Shown in pieces: positions 21,804-33,100 of a stretch of DNA of 64,000 nt. The notes beneath the pieces were generated by a model, which was not told the DNA's origin, ran no database searches, and worked only from the letters and a program-made list of their open reading frames with translations. A program made the position numbers and the translations under genes. Position 1 is the stretch's first letter. Each line of letters opens with the position of its first letter. Source of the DNA: Aureobasidium sp. EXF-3400 (lineage: Eukaryota > Ascomycota > Dothideomycetes > Dothideales > Saccotheciaceae); the NCBI GenBank assembly GCA_024195585.1, contig SWBL01000147.1:1-64000 (forward strand), read 5' to 3'.

Positions 21804-22835
21804 ATGGCTTCAAGCATTTCGGACTTGAAGCATCACATGCAAATAATAGGAACTCTAGAAGAGTATAAATTTCTCGCCAATCTCAATCCCGCAACTTTGA
21901 ACCTCGAGCAACAAGAATATGTGCGGAAAAGACTCGAAACAACCGAGGTGGAGGCTAGAATCAGATCTACTCTTCCATACGAGGTGCAGCGAGAGATACA
22001 CCAGCATCTACTCCGCGACTCCGAGCCAATCGATATCACCAGACGCGAGAACCACGTTACTCCAGACCATTATACCGACCCACATGTCGAGTTTGACTAC
22101 TGGAGACTCACGCCTTTTGTATATCCAACCGATAACGTTCATGATGCTGTCATCAGCATGAACGCGCTGGAGTTCGTCGAAGACGTGCTTCTAAATCCTG
22201 CACACATGGCTCGCTTCCAGACTCTTGATCCACCCAAGCAGATTACTTTCGAGGTCCTCATTCGTTGGGATTTCTTACCTGAATTTCTCCCCGAGATATC
22301 TTTAGCCAATATGGACTCGCTTTTCGATTTACTCCACGTCTTCGATGGCGATGTGAATCGCATCAAAGTAAAGTTTTTATTCAAGGATTCAAGAGTCGAT
22401 TACAGCAGAGACCCTTCCACAAAAAGGGAAATCGCACCGAACAACGAAGGCCGCCTTCGCATCATGAAAGCCAAAATGCTGGATCTACTCCAAACAGCTA
22501 TGTTGGCATACCACAACGCTTTCCACGCACCAGCTAGAATCCCGGCTACCAGCGGGTTTGCACGACAAATGGCAGTGCGAAATATACTCGATCCCAATAT
22601 GACAGATGCTGTAAAGCATACAATTGTCAGAAATTGGCTGGGTACCACCTGTTCCGATTTGCTTGATAATATGTGGAGCAGCGATCCGAGGAGGGCTGGG
22701 TTTGTCAAGTATCATATGTTGAGGGCTTTTGAGATGGATCAGCGGTACTATGATAGGGATGAGGATGTTGAGGAGTATGTTGAGAGGATGGGGATACCGT
22801 TTTTGCCTATGCATAAGGAGGTGTATTTTTCGTAG
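21804..22835 (+). CDS. F-box-like protein, window family A member 1
   Basis: 343-aa single-exon protein. Residues 55-80 read LPYEVQREIHQHLLRDSEPIDITRRENHV, an F-box/2EXR-like segment. The second half holds a core also found in three other genes of the window (23084-24421, 38704-39816, 41480-42550): ITFEVLIRWDF, then an I-x-L strand, SLFDLLHVFDG, IKVKFLFKDSRVDY and PSTKREI, followed by a helix with AKMLDLLQTAM. I do not recognise the core as a named domain. It ends with an acidic, tyrosine-rich tail (RYYDRDEDVEEYVER). Confidence 0.72.
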   Translation: MASSISDLKHHMQIIGTLEEYKFLANLNPATLNLEQQEYVRKRLETTEVEARIRSTLPYEVQREIHQHLLRDSEPIDITRRENHVTPDHYTDPHVEFDYWRLTPFVYPTDNVHDAVISMNALEFVEDVLLNPAHMARFQTLDPPKQITFEVLIRWDFLPEFLPEISLANMDSLFDLLHVFDGDVNRIKVKFLFKDSRVDYSRDPSTKREIAPNNEGRLRIMKAKMLDLLQTAMLAYHNAFHAPARIPATSGFARQMAVRNILDPNMTDAVKHTIVRNWLGTTCSDLLDNMWSSDPRRAGFVKYHMLRAFEMDQRYYDRDEDVEEYVERMGIPFLPMHKEVYFS

Positions 22836-23083
22836 ACATGTTTTTCTTACTTTGTTGGAGTTACGTCAGTTCATATTCATTTGTCGAACTACTTCCATCG
22901 AGGACTACAGTGTGCAAAATGACAGGAAAGCGCTCAATAGCAGCGAAAGATACAAAATTGACAAGTATGCACAAGAGAATCTGATCGACAGGAAAATTTG
23001 GAATCAAACAGGAAACCCTATATCAACAGCAGTACATCGCGACGTATATGAAACCAACAAAACCAAAACCCCAAAACACCAAA

Positions 23084-24421
23084 CTACCAATCAGACTCAG
23101 AATCATCGTTCCAAGGCTTTTTTGGCTGTGCTCCCAGACTCCAATAATCCTCCAGTTCCCAGTGGCAATTGACAGGGTTTCTGAAGAATTGTTCACCTTG
23201 AGGCTTGACCTTATGCTTCACCACGAAAGCCTTCGGATCAGCATTGAACTCCCAGATAGCCGAACCACTATATCCCACTTGCGTTTCTAGATAGCTCAAG
23301 AACTCCTGCGTGAGACCGTTGTAATACATTTCTCCTGGCAACACGGGAGGGATTTTAAGGTTTACACGTTGCCAAAACTCGAGATAGGCTAGTTGGAAGT
23401 TATCGTTGTAATCGATGACTTGAGTGCGCAGGTTATGGCAGATGTTGAGTGCTAATTTGTTGACGAAGTTTCTTTGATGTATACCTTTACGAGCACAAAC
23501 CATACCAATTTTGACGGTCTTGGGTACGCTGTCACGGATCGGTTTCCAATGTTTTCCGTGCAGACCTTCGGCTTTCTGCGCATCAGATAGTGAGTCTCGG
23601 ACTTCTCTGTCGAGGAGATAGCCTGACCACATTTCTAGGCCTTCTTGGATGACTTGCATGTATCTCTCTTTGATGCCGAGGCCATCGGGGATTGCTGCTT
23701 TGGTGGGGTAGTCGGGATCTTCTTGGTAGGCGTACATGTTCTCTTGACCTCCGTGGTATTCGAGGACTAGGGCTTTGGGTTTGGTGTAGCGTATGTCCTT
23801 CCACTTCAAAGCAATGTCTAAGCGATGTCTGTTCCCAGGAAGCTGACACTTCAAGATCTTGAATAGCCATAATAGAGCGCGTATGTTGGTGATCTCATCT
23901 CTGGTTCGGAAGATAGGTTTGTGTGCGCCGTCAACAGCCCCTTTATGATCGAAAATGCACAACACTTCGAACTCGACAGACTTTGGAGGCTTGACATTGC
24001 GAAGTCTGGCAGGGTGTGGGAACTCTTCTCGACTTGCATCTGGGTCCGTCGGTGCTTGCTCGGGGTAACAGAACAGGCGATGAGCAAACTTGAGCATGCG
24101 TTTCAAAGACATACGCCAGGGTTGCAGATACATACCGCCAGCATGACCGGAGCCGAGATGCTTTCGGTCAACTCTATACCATGCTTCTCCGGGCACGTAT
24201 AGACGGACTGTTCTCCAGTAGAGTTGCCATAAAAAGAGTGAGTTCACCCAGTCTGGGGCTTTCCTGGAGCCTAGGCGAGTAAGATCGACATCGTATTTGT
24301 TCGATCGAAACACTTCCTTGTAGATTTCGAAATGCAGCTCTAGGGGAAGGTCGTCCAGTAGAGGTTCTACGACCTCGGGACTCGTACTGTCCAAGGAGTC
24401 TTCCATATCATGATCGTCCAT
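23084..24421 (-). CDS. F-box-like protein, window family A member 2
   Basis: 445-aa single-exon protein. The acidic leader is followed by LDDLPLELHFEIYKEVFRS, an F-box-like helix, then YWRTVRLYVPGEAWYRV, which matches the WTNVTLVVPGEKTL and WLNVPLIIPAEACL segments of the members at 38.7 and 41.5 kb. The family core appears as SVEFEVLCIFDH, ALLWLFKILKC, LDIALKWKDIRY and a helix with GLEMWSGYLL. The C-terminal 150 residues are specific to this member. The function is unknown; it is tail-to-tail with member 1. Confidence 0.72.
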   Translation of the reverse strand: MDDHDMEDSLDSTSPEVVEPLLDDLPLELHFEIYKEVFRSNKYDVDLTRLGSRKAPDWVNSLFLWQLYWRTVRLYVPGEAWYRVDRKHLGSGHAGGMYLQPWRMSLKRMLKFAHRLFCYPEQAPTDPDASREEFPHPARLRNVKPPKSVEFEVLCIFDHKGAVDGAHKPIFRTRDEITNIRALLWLFKILKCQLPGNRHRLDIALKWKDIRYTKPKALVLEYHGGQENMYAYQEDPDYPTKAAIPDGLGIKERYMQVIQEGLEMWSGYLLDREVRDSLSDAQKAEGLHGKHWKPIRDSVPKTVKIGMVCARKGIHQRNFVNKLALNICHNLRTQVIDYNDNFQLAYLEFWQRVNLKIPPVLPGEMYYNGLTQEFLSYLETQVGYSGSAIWEFNADPKAFVVKHKVKPQGEQFFRNPVNCHWELEDYWSLGAQPKKPWNDDSESDW

Positions 24422-24720
24422 GTCTCAAGTATATCAGTCTAGATCGATACTACTACAGGGCGATACTGGTGTTCGACCGTGGATGCTATATAATAAGGCT
24501 TGTCGTGACATGACACCGAGGGGGTACAGAAAAATCCTAACGACAAAGAACCATTCGAGTCCTTCAGTGTCCGGAAGAGGACTTCGTTAGCTGTTTTGTG
24601 ACTTCTCATTGTTGGCGACTGTCTTGTTGATAATGCCGCTTGCGGAAATGTGAATTGTGCCAGCGAACAAAAGAAAAGCCCTTGGAAGGTCGGTGAGATC
24701 GAGCGCTTTGTCTTGCCCAA

Positions 24721-25377
24721 TCAAGAAGCGCGTCCAGTGGCAAGTCCATAGATCTCGGCAGCGCTTTTATCAATGGGCTTGTAGGTCGTGTCAAGCTCAA
24801 AGACATGTCTGACGTAAATGTGTGGCAAGTGCGTCTGTACATGAGCTAAGTCAACGAGCTTGTGTTTATCAAGCATATCGTCCAGAACTTCTGGATTGAT
24901 GAGTTTCGTCTTCGATCCTGTAGATCGCTCAGCCGTAACTAATCTGCCGTGATGCTCTAATTTGCCGCAAGAGATGTTGAATAGGTAGAAAGGAGTCTGG
25001 TGACGAGAAGCGATAGCGAGGTATTCTTCGAGGACTTGCTGGTCCTCCTCTGTAGTGCTTAGACAGCTGGTCATGATCATAGTTGTGTTTTTGTCTTCGA
25101 TAGCACATAATGCATTGAAAGCTACTTGGCGGATGGCGCGACGCAATGCTTTATGATCTGCTCCTCGTCCAGGTACAATGGCTTGGACTGGGTCAATCAT
25201 GAGATGGTTGTCGATGAAGCGAGCATGCCGAGCATCAAACATCTCGAATAGTCTTCGGCCTATTGAGAATTTACCTACACCTGGAAAGCCATTGAGAAGG
25301 ATGACTCCCCCGTCTGGCAGACTCATAGGTTGTGAGTGATCCGCACTGTCCGCATCTCCGTGAATGTCCTTGCACAT
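24721..25377 (-). CDS. P-loop kinase of the AAA_33 type
   Basis: 218-aa protein with a Walker A loop GFPGVGKFS at residues 34-42 in the setting ILLNGFPGVGKFSIGRRLFE, and a following IDNHLMID segment. This is the layout of small AAA_33/zeta-like nucleotide or metabolite kinases. TMIMTSCLSTTEEDQQVLEEYLAIASRHQTPFYLFNISC fits the strand carrying the Walker B position and the next helix. The late region KLINPEVLDDMLDKHKLVDL is typical of fungal members annotated as chloramphenicol phosphotransferase-like. I chose the Met at 25377 because a TATATA box (25523-25528) sits just upstream of the longer alternative at 25518. The substrate is unknown. Confidence 0.8.
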   Translation of the reverse strand: MCKDIHGDADSADHSQPMSLPDGGVILLNGFPGVGKFSIGRRLFEMFDARHARFIDNHLMIDPVQAIVPGRGADHKALRRAIRQVAFNALCAIEDKNTTMIMTSCLSTTEEDQQVLEEYLAIASRHQTPFYLFNISCGKLEHHGRLVTAERSTGSKTKLINPEVLDDMLDKHKLVDLAHVQTHLPHIYVRHVFELDTTYKPIDKSAAEIYGLATGRAS

Positions 25378-25522
25378 TGCCACAAGGGTCGGAGGCAGCG
25401 AAATCGCCACAGTTGTGATGTAGGAGATGAGCGGATACAAATAAGATCTGGAGAGGCGACTTTTGCTGTGACTCATGCAAGTCGGCGGGTGGGAGAGCCT
25501 GCGTGAATGTTGGCACACCGCC

Positions 25523-25535
25523 TATATATCACGTG
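25523..25535 (-). promoter_or_regulatory. TATATA box and CACGTG E-box
   Basis: TATATA at 25523-25528 and a palindromic CACGTG (bHLH site type) at 25530-25535, about 150 nt upstream of the kinase start at 25377. This position also supports the shorter start. Confidence 0.4.
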
Positions 25536-25609
25536 TATCGTGTGCCGCATCTTAAAATGTGAATCCTGATAAGTCATGAGCAGCACATATCACACCAGCG
25601 GAAAGAGCG

Positions 25610-26361
25610 ATGGACTTTATCAAACACGAAAATTCAGGACACGACGTCCTATCTCAAGACTGTGACTCACATGCATACTTGTTCAGTATGCCCTTACCAC
25701 CACCAGAAGCATTATCAGGCAAGGCCACGAAGCAGACTGATCGCATAATCTGGGCTCCTTCCATTCCACCCATCGATCAGAGCGAACTCCACCAGATAAT
25801 TTCTGTGCATGGTATCTTGGCACAAGCATCCTAGCTTAGAAATGGTACTCAGTGTACTTTCGCTCTCGATACTGATGTGAAACCATTCTCAGGCGGTCAA
25901 TGTATTGTCTTTGTGATAGAGTACACAGATGGTATCAGGTACGCTCTTCGACTCCCCTATCATATCCGGCAATGGAAGACTGTCGAGTTATTCTGGTTAA
26001 ATGAGCTGTAACATTGGAGTGCTTTTTGGAAAGCCAATGTTCCGTTCGTACCGCAAATCGTCGGGTCCAGCTCGTCGAGCCACAATTCAATTGGCTTTCC
26101 TTTCCTTGCGTATGAGTGGGTGGAAGGGAAGTCACTGCTTTGGGACGACCACAACCCGCAAGACCTAGCACAGCGCGAGGAGATAACTAAGAGCTTGGTT
26201 CATTTCATGATCGAAACCGCTTGCCAATTACAAAAACCACGTAAGATCTCTGACCAACATCCGCGAAGCACTGACTGATGGGAGATAGAAAAATCAACCG
26301 CTGAGGACTATGTCACTCAAGCGATAGACCGTAAGATCAAGCGAGTCTTGAACGGACAGCT
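25610..26361 (+). pseudogene. APH-type kinase relic: N-lobe only, nonsense codon, C-lobe lost
   Basis: N-terminal half of a fungal aminoglycoside phosphotransferase-like protein. The first exon starts at 25610; a likely intron ends at the ACTCAG before 25855; the second exon has the N-lobe pattern CTFALDTDVKPFSGGQCIVFVIEYTDG then ALRLPY. A TAA at 26009-26011 interrupts an otherwise conserved helix (LFWLNEL, stop, HWSAFWKANVPFVPQIVG). After it the frame continues through FLAYEWVEGKSLLWDD, a further intron ends in GATAG near 26289, and the frame ends at about 26361 before any HGD or DxD motif. The combination of a nonsense codon and loss of the catalytic lobe indicates a pseudogene. The exact first splice site is uncertain. 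Confidence 0.65.
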
Positions 26362-26732
26362 CCGTAATGCGTAGCAAAAACACCGAGACGAAACGCCGCG
26401 ATCACCAACTAATCCTCGATACAGTCAAAAGCCTATGTGACACGCATGGAGAGACTTGTCGCTCCTTCTATCGTGTGCTTGCTTCGAAGAATGAGACTAT
26501 ACGGTATTGGTGGTTCACGGCAATCAGTAACCAGAAGTTACATCAAGCCATGGTCAAAGTCGATTGGCTGCTTCATGAAGCGGAGTCGGCGGACGAGGAC
26601 CTTGAGAACGAACGGTAACTGTTTCAATTGGCCAATCCCGGGCACTAGGTCAACTCAGTACCCTCCTTAGATTGCACGTTTATGGTCGAGATGTGGAGTT
26701 TGGAAGAGGTCTCTCCTGGAGAAAAAACGGTT
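26362..26732 (+). other. Region between kinase relic and protease 3' end, 371 bp
   Basis: Contains an 83-codon frame (26367-26618) with no resemblance to an APH C-lobe and no good initiator context. I regard it as decayed sequence. Confidence 0.4.
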
Positions 26733-29700
26733 TTACAATCTCAGTACCTTCAAAAATTCTCGGCGTATTTCCTCCAGGTCCTGTCCAAATAGATTGTGAC
26801 GGCTCAAGCTGAGTTCTACGTAGAAATATCCATCTCTCGGCTGGTAGTTTGGTCCTCGCTCAGCGCATCTCCTGAGCAAGCACTCTATTTTCTCTTTCCG
26901 CATGAGCCCTTGCGTCTCTTTCTCAGATAGGTGCAGACGAGCAAAGCTTAGAAGAAATGCTGTGATTCCAACCATGATGGGTGTTGCGTATGATGTTCCA
27001 GACCGGGTCTTGACGTGTTCTCCATCTTCGCAGAGTAGCATTGGCCACGCCGACTGGACTGACTGACCCACCGTTGCAAGATTGATGGTGTTGCGCTCAG
27101 CTGTGGGGCTGAAGCCTGATCTATCTCCGTCGGTATCGGTTGAATGGACGCAGATGACATGTGGGCTACTAGCCGGGTATGCTCTGCCGGATCGTCCACC
27201 GCTGTTAGACGCTGCAGCGAACATAAGAACTTTCTTGTTGTAGGCTTTGTCAATAGCCTGTTCAAGGACGTCATAGTTCTCGAAATCAGAAGAAGGCCAG
27301 CCGAAGGACATAGAGATCATGTCCACCTTCCACTCATTCACTGCGTAGTTGATTGCCTATACGTGTCACTAACCTGCAACTGACAATAAGTTAGACTAGT
27401 CCTGATACTTACATTCGCAACAATCCTAGCATCGGGTCTCATGTTCATATCTGCAATTTTGATGACATATAGCTCTGCATCTGGAGCATAGTCGAGTATT
27501 AGACTCGTGGTGAAGGTACCGTGTCCATTTCGATCGACAACATTTCGGTGAGACTCATTGTAGGAGTTGTGTTTTGCTTTCAGGCACTCTCGACGGGCTT
27601 CGAAAGTCTCGTGATCGCCGTCGATACCTGTGTCTAAGATTGCAATTCTTATAGGCTCTGGTAAGATGTCCTTACCACGTGTTGTGCTAAATTTCTGGTA
27701 GACCTTCTCGTATTCTGATCTCCATGTCAGATATTTCCTTGTTCTGAGCCAACACTAAGTCAGTTAACATCCCTCGTTTCCGAGTGTCGAAGGATATCAG
27801 GGGTTGACATACTGCATCATCACGTCCTCATTTCCGCTTTCCATATCATCAAAGAACCGGCATATGTCAAGGCCAGTGCCAAGATCCGACACACCTTTGG
27901 GACCCGCCGTCGGATGTGACAGTACAGGACCAAAGGGATGTGAGAGCATGTGTGAGTCTGATAGCCTTACATAACAGAGTTCACCTTTGATTGGAACAGG
28001 AGAGACTAACGCCGGGGTAAAGTGGAAGGAAGGCAGACAATCTGTAGCTGCAGCAGATGCTGCAGTCGCAGCAGACATTGAGCCTGGCTCAGGGTCCATG
28101 ATCTGCCCCCAGCTCCCAAGGTCGATATTCCTTGCATACTTTTCGATATCGTCCAAGGGGATTCGACCAAAACCGGAGGTCAAGTGCGCTTCCAAGGGCT
28201 TAATAAGTAACTCTTCTATCCGTAAGGTGAGGGTTGCACTATCTAGCGGCAAGCCTTCGTGATCTTCCCAAAGCTTCGTATCCAAGCAGTGATCTATAGC
28301 GACGAGCACGGGAGAGTCTTGAGGCATATGCGATCGCCATCCCTCCGGGTCCTCTTCATCGTCGCCATTGAAGACCTGATCGACGTCGACGAGGGTGATA
28401 CGTCCGGCTGGTTCCTCAATAAGCGGTACTCCACGCAAGTCTGCTAGCTTCCTGAACGTCATGACAAAGTGAATCTCCATTAGAACTACTGCTAAAGCAA
28501 TCAGTGTCGGACAACGATGCCTAGAATCCAGATCCGCTAGATTGTCGCTGTTGATAGCTTCGTGGATAACGCGCAGGTGTATACTGGAGTCTATTTCTAG
28601 AGAAGAAGTTTGTGGCAGTTGCGTCTGGATGAACGGTCGTAAAGGTGTTTGGTGTGAAACTGTCTGGAAAAATTCAATGCTCTTAGAGCTCCATCCTGGC
28701 TGGAGCCATGAAGACCCATTAAGCTGAAGCGTCATGTAACCAAGAATGAGCGAAAGAACCCGCTTCGTCTTTTCCGTGAAAAATTCATGTCTCTCTTCTA
28801 GGCATCGATGCAGAGAGATAGGTTCTGCAACTTTGCGAATCCGGGAATTGCTCTTCTCGATATCGATTTCGAACAGGTGACCGCTGGTAAGCTCCAACAC
28901 TAGGCGTTGCAGAGCTCGAGGTTTGACCTTGGCAATTGATTCGCAAAGATGATCTACTTTCTTGTACCTGCGTGAGTCGCCTCTCCCGGGAGCGAACGGC
29001 TTTGTGGCATCCAAGGCGGACTTTGCAATGGTTTCTTTGTCGGCGCGAATACGAACTTCGCCCCATTCTATTCCTGTGGAGAGAAACATGTCGAATCTAA
29101 GCTCTTGTTGTGGTTCGGGATTACCATGCACCTCATGCGTATAGTTGAGTGAGGATACATCGATGTTGTGTCCTCCAACAACCTTTTTAGTCGTTGCGTA
29201 GGCGCCGAGTCCGAGTTTTGCTCTGAAATCATGTCGATCCACGCAAGGACACGCCTGACAACCGAGCAGTGCGTCAAAAACAGTTTGTGCTGTCTTCCAA
29301 ATTGCCTTGGTAGAATTGCCTGACCTTGAGGGCATCAGGATATCTGTAGCCTTTTTGGGATGAAGTTTGGATGATTGCCTGTCGAGATCGTCGGCGCAAC
29401 ATTTAAGCCTCTTGTCTATCTCTCTACGATATTCATCACTCAAGTCAAGCTTCGTCCACTCTGTTATAAACTCGCGTCTCTCATTGTCTTGCTGATGCTG
29501 TATTTCACCCCAGCGAAAGTTGAGAGCTTGTAGCCGCGACTCCGGAGTAGCGGTATAAACCTCCAATCTTTGGAGACAATCCTCGGATATCAACGAGCCG
29601 AGATGACCTAGAGCCTCAATGATAACGTTTTTGTCGGGCTTGAAGAAGTGCTGTCGTGAGCAATGTATATGGTTTCGGAACCTCAGACAGTGAGACGCGA

Positions 29701-29839
29701 GGTGGCTATAGAAAATCTTCAATTTTCCGTCCGATTCGCGCCCTCGCGCGATGTTTGCGATCTGCATCAGGATCTCGGACGATTCCAGAAGCAACCCATC
29801 GCAGCTGCCATCGGTTTCAGTATCTGAGTACGTGCTCAT
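26733..29839 (-). CDS. Subtilisin-like (S8) serine protease with large N-terminal fungal domain
   Basis: Intracellular-type subtilase of 993 aa from exons 29839-27813, 27743-27413 and 27356-26733. The C-terminal 300 residues are a complete S8 domain: catalytic Asp713 (IAILDTGID), His750 (DRNGHGTF), oxyanion Asn837 (AAASNSGG) and Ser908 (RSGTSYATP). No signal peptide or transmembrane segment. The N-terminal 650 residues are mostly helical; around VFDALLGCQACPCVDRHDFRAKLGLGAY and IALAVVLMEIHF they follow the pattern of the fungal DUF7580 region, which precedes S8 domains in many ascomycete proteins. It diverges from the WOPR fusion gene across 351 bp and lies 4.7 kb from a gasdermin-like gene. 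S8 proteases next to fungal gasdermins (het-Q2 with het-Q1) cleave and activate them, so that role is inferred here. The upstream in-frame codon at 29863 is GTG, so 29839 is the start. Confidence 0.9.
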
Positions 29840-30190
29840 TCTGCCAGCTTCGGTTGAGGTCACACTGAGACTCTAGTTGGTGCAAAACTCAGCAGGGTTG
29901 ACTTTCTCCTGGAAGTTCGAGCATGATCAATCATGTCGACTCGTGGCTAATGCAGCGAATGCGGATCTTTGGAGGGGTATGCATATGATCAAAGCACGCG
30001 AGGTGTCTGATAAGCCAGCTCGGGCCAACCAGAACGGGTCGGCTCCCCAACTAAGGCAATGGTAGCGGCCGCATAAGCATACTACATCCCGTGGCACCGC
30101 CCAATCTCTAGGACCACAATTCTCAAAGTTTGCCCCGCACGAACGTCTCATTCTTCTCACTGTCAATCCAATTTATGATATGAGAAGCTC
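29840..30190. promoter_or_regulatory. Bidirectional promoter between S8 protease and WOPR fusion gene
   Basis: 351 bp between the two start codons, holding a NotI-like GCGGCCGC palindrome near 30065 and no coding signal. The divergent layout suggests common control of protease and transcription factor. Confidence 0.5.
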
Positions 30191-33100
30191 ATGTATGCGC
30201 ATCGATCTCATTGGGACATGGACAAGATTCCAGAGCCATCACAACCAACTATCGCCGGCTATTGCAAGGATTGTCTGGAATCTCTTGAGCGATGTTTCTC
30301 GCAAGCATTCGACCATTCCAGGGAGCAATCGATGATAGAAGACCGAGTTGCGATGTTCTCCACCTGGACTGTGAGTACTGAGGTTTTCAGTCATAGGCAT
30401 GCCTCTATGGACTATCGGCTGCGATATGCACAAGATGTAAGGGACGTCATTCTTGGTCTTCTAGAGTCACTAAACCGTCTCATTCATGACTGTAAGTTTG
30501 TTTCCGACAGATTGTCCCTAGCTTACTGTCTCACTTTGAGCACTAGTACTCATTACTAGACATTCAATTGATCATATTCACAGGTCATTCCGCCCTTGCC
30601 GCTCTTCACGAGTCCACGACAACAGAACCCTACGAGAGTCGAGACCAAGATTTAGAGCAGATATTTGATGATGTTTCTGCCGAGATCGACAACCTGAGCA
30701 AGATGACGAACTCGATAAATAGAGCCAAACTAAACTCTCAAAAATTGGAGAAGATTGACGATGGCGATGATGGCGATGATGTAGAAGCTTCCTTGTTCGA
30801 CCAGTTCGTGCGTCATGTCAACGATCGATTTCCTGATGCCAGCGGCATACTCCAACAAAGGCTAGCTCGTACGATGCTAATAAGACGGAGAAGATTCCTG
30901 TACAGAAGGCACCGTGAAGCAGAGTCTGCTATGCTGGATCTACTGACGATCTCCGAGTCACGTCCTATGCCGCCAGGTGCTGTGAAGAACGATGCATCGA
31001 TCAAGACCGAACCTCAAGGAGTGGACAGAAACTTCTCTATAATCCCAGCAACTATCCCTGTAGCCACAAAATCAACAAATGCATCACCTTTACCAGCAAC
31101 TTTCAAACAATCTGCCGTTCCAGGAAGCAAAGCCTTGTTGCCGGATGATCATCATTTGTCTCACTCCAATCAGATTGCGAGATTGATGTATGACCAGCTC
31201 ATGCTACAGTGGTCAGCTGTTGATCAGGTTTTGCTTGACGACCTGGACAACACATGTCTTGGTATAGTATTCCACGACACACATGCCCCAAGTTAAGCGT
31301 TCCTGACATGGCTACAGACAATCTGGCATCTGCAGGTACCCAAGTTCGGAAAATCCTAGGGACGGATTCACAAGCACGAGAGGAAACAACCTGCCCTTAT
31401 TGTCTCTATGATCTGCCATCGACGGAATTGTTTAGCGGGCATAAGTGGTAGTCAGTAATTTTCCTGATCGAGGTCATCCTGACTGAGAACGATAGGCGTT
31501 GCTAACTTAATTCTTAGTGATCATTTCATGGAAGATCTCGACCCTCACGTCTGTCTCTTCGAAGACTGTCTGCAACCGGACGAGCTCTATAGTCAGAGTG
31601 AGGACTGGCTTGCCCATTCTCATGGCCACAGACAGTTTTGGCAGTGCTCTTCCCATCGTGAGCTTGGTCCTTTCTCGGCGCGTGAACATTACATTCACCA
31701 CATGCGGGAAGATCATGGCATGAAGCTCAGTGATGCCAAACTTCGCGTCTTGGCCAAGAGGAACGTCCACAGACTGGAGAAGCTGTTTCCATCTTGCCCT
31801 CTGTGTGGGAGGGACGATGCCGAGGTCCTGGATCACCTTACGGAGCACATCACAGAACATTTAAGGTCCCTTGCATTCAGATCTCTCCCGGGCTCTCAGT
31901 CTCGGACAGATGCTCGCCAGAGTGCAGTGAGGAAATCCAAAAGCCTAGTCCAGCCACATCAACTTTTGAGTTGTGACCAATGTCGAAAATGTAAACGCAA
32001 AGTAAGTTCCACAGACCAAGCCCATCAATATATACGTCAAATCTAAGATTGCTGTATAGTGTGACCGCGCACGGCCATGCTCCGCCTGTTGTGCCAGGGG
32101 CTTTCCAGAAGAATGCCACTATCGTGCCGAATTAGGATCAATACAACAGTCGCTCGAACTTCGGAGATTGCGAGTTGAGAACCAACGTCTTAAAGAGCGT
32201 CTGTTGACTGACAAGCCCTCAATTCTAGAGGACAGCGAGACTAAAGAAGGTTCCATGCATGCCTTCGGTCCTAGAAGAAATGCCACATCTGGACCGATAG
32301 AATTTTCGCTCGAACTTCGAGACTTACGAGCTGAAAACCAGCGACTCAAACAGTATCTGTTTAGTGCCGAACCCTCAGCTCCAGAGGAGAGTGAGACTGA
32401 AAAAGGCTTCACGAAAACTCTCGGTTCTGACGGAAGTTCTGGCAAGTTTGCTGCTAGGAGTGTCGCTATGGAAGACGATCCAGACAATGAGGACATCCCA
32501 AATGTTCGACCAACATTACAGTGGAAGGACGGAATAGCTTACTTACACTTCGGTGAAGTTCAGACTACTCCGGACCCCGCTGCAGTCGAGGAAATGGAAG
32601 GCCTATCTAACAATTTTGCTGGAGAGGCGTCACATTGGCGCGCCTCTGGGGTGATGTCTGGACGAAGAACGAGCAATCATCCCCTTCTAACATGGCATGG
32701 GCTTATCCAAGACAGCGTAGACGCCCTCGTCGTGTTCGAAGCCTGTCTCAGTGGGACGTTACAACATATCCTTCGCCGTCCTTATGACCATGAGCGAGCA
32801 AGTCTCATCAGAAGCGGGAGTGTGTTCGTATATGCGGAAGATACGGCGGGTATCAGGCGCTGGACTGATGGTATCGCTTGGAGTCCTAGCCGCATTATTG
32901 GGAATTTTTTGATCTATCGTGAACTCGAGAAGCCTCAACCTTCTAGCGAAAAGAAACCCACCATCAAGCGCAAACGATCTTCGCAAGAACGATCCGTCCA
33001 AGCAACTGAAGGCTACCAAGATTCCAAGGAAGTTGATACCTCAGGATACCATCGGCTCCCGCCAATCCCGCCGTTGCCAATGAGCCCTCTCAACTCGAAG

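Noticed and set aside
24801..25377. P-loop kinase as a toxin-antitoxin zeta toxin
   Set aside because: The Walker A context and the C-terminal part fit the common fungal AAA_33 group, and no antitoxin-like neighbour exists.
25378..25518. 47-residue extension of the P-loop kinase
   Set aside because: A TATATA box sits a few bases upstream of that Met, leaving no leader, and the extension has no conserved character.
29840..29863. Earlier start for the S8 protease
   Set aside because: The codon at 29863 is GTG; the first ATG is at 29839.
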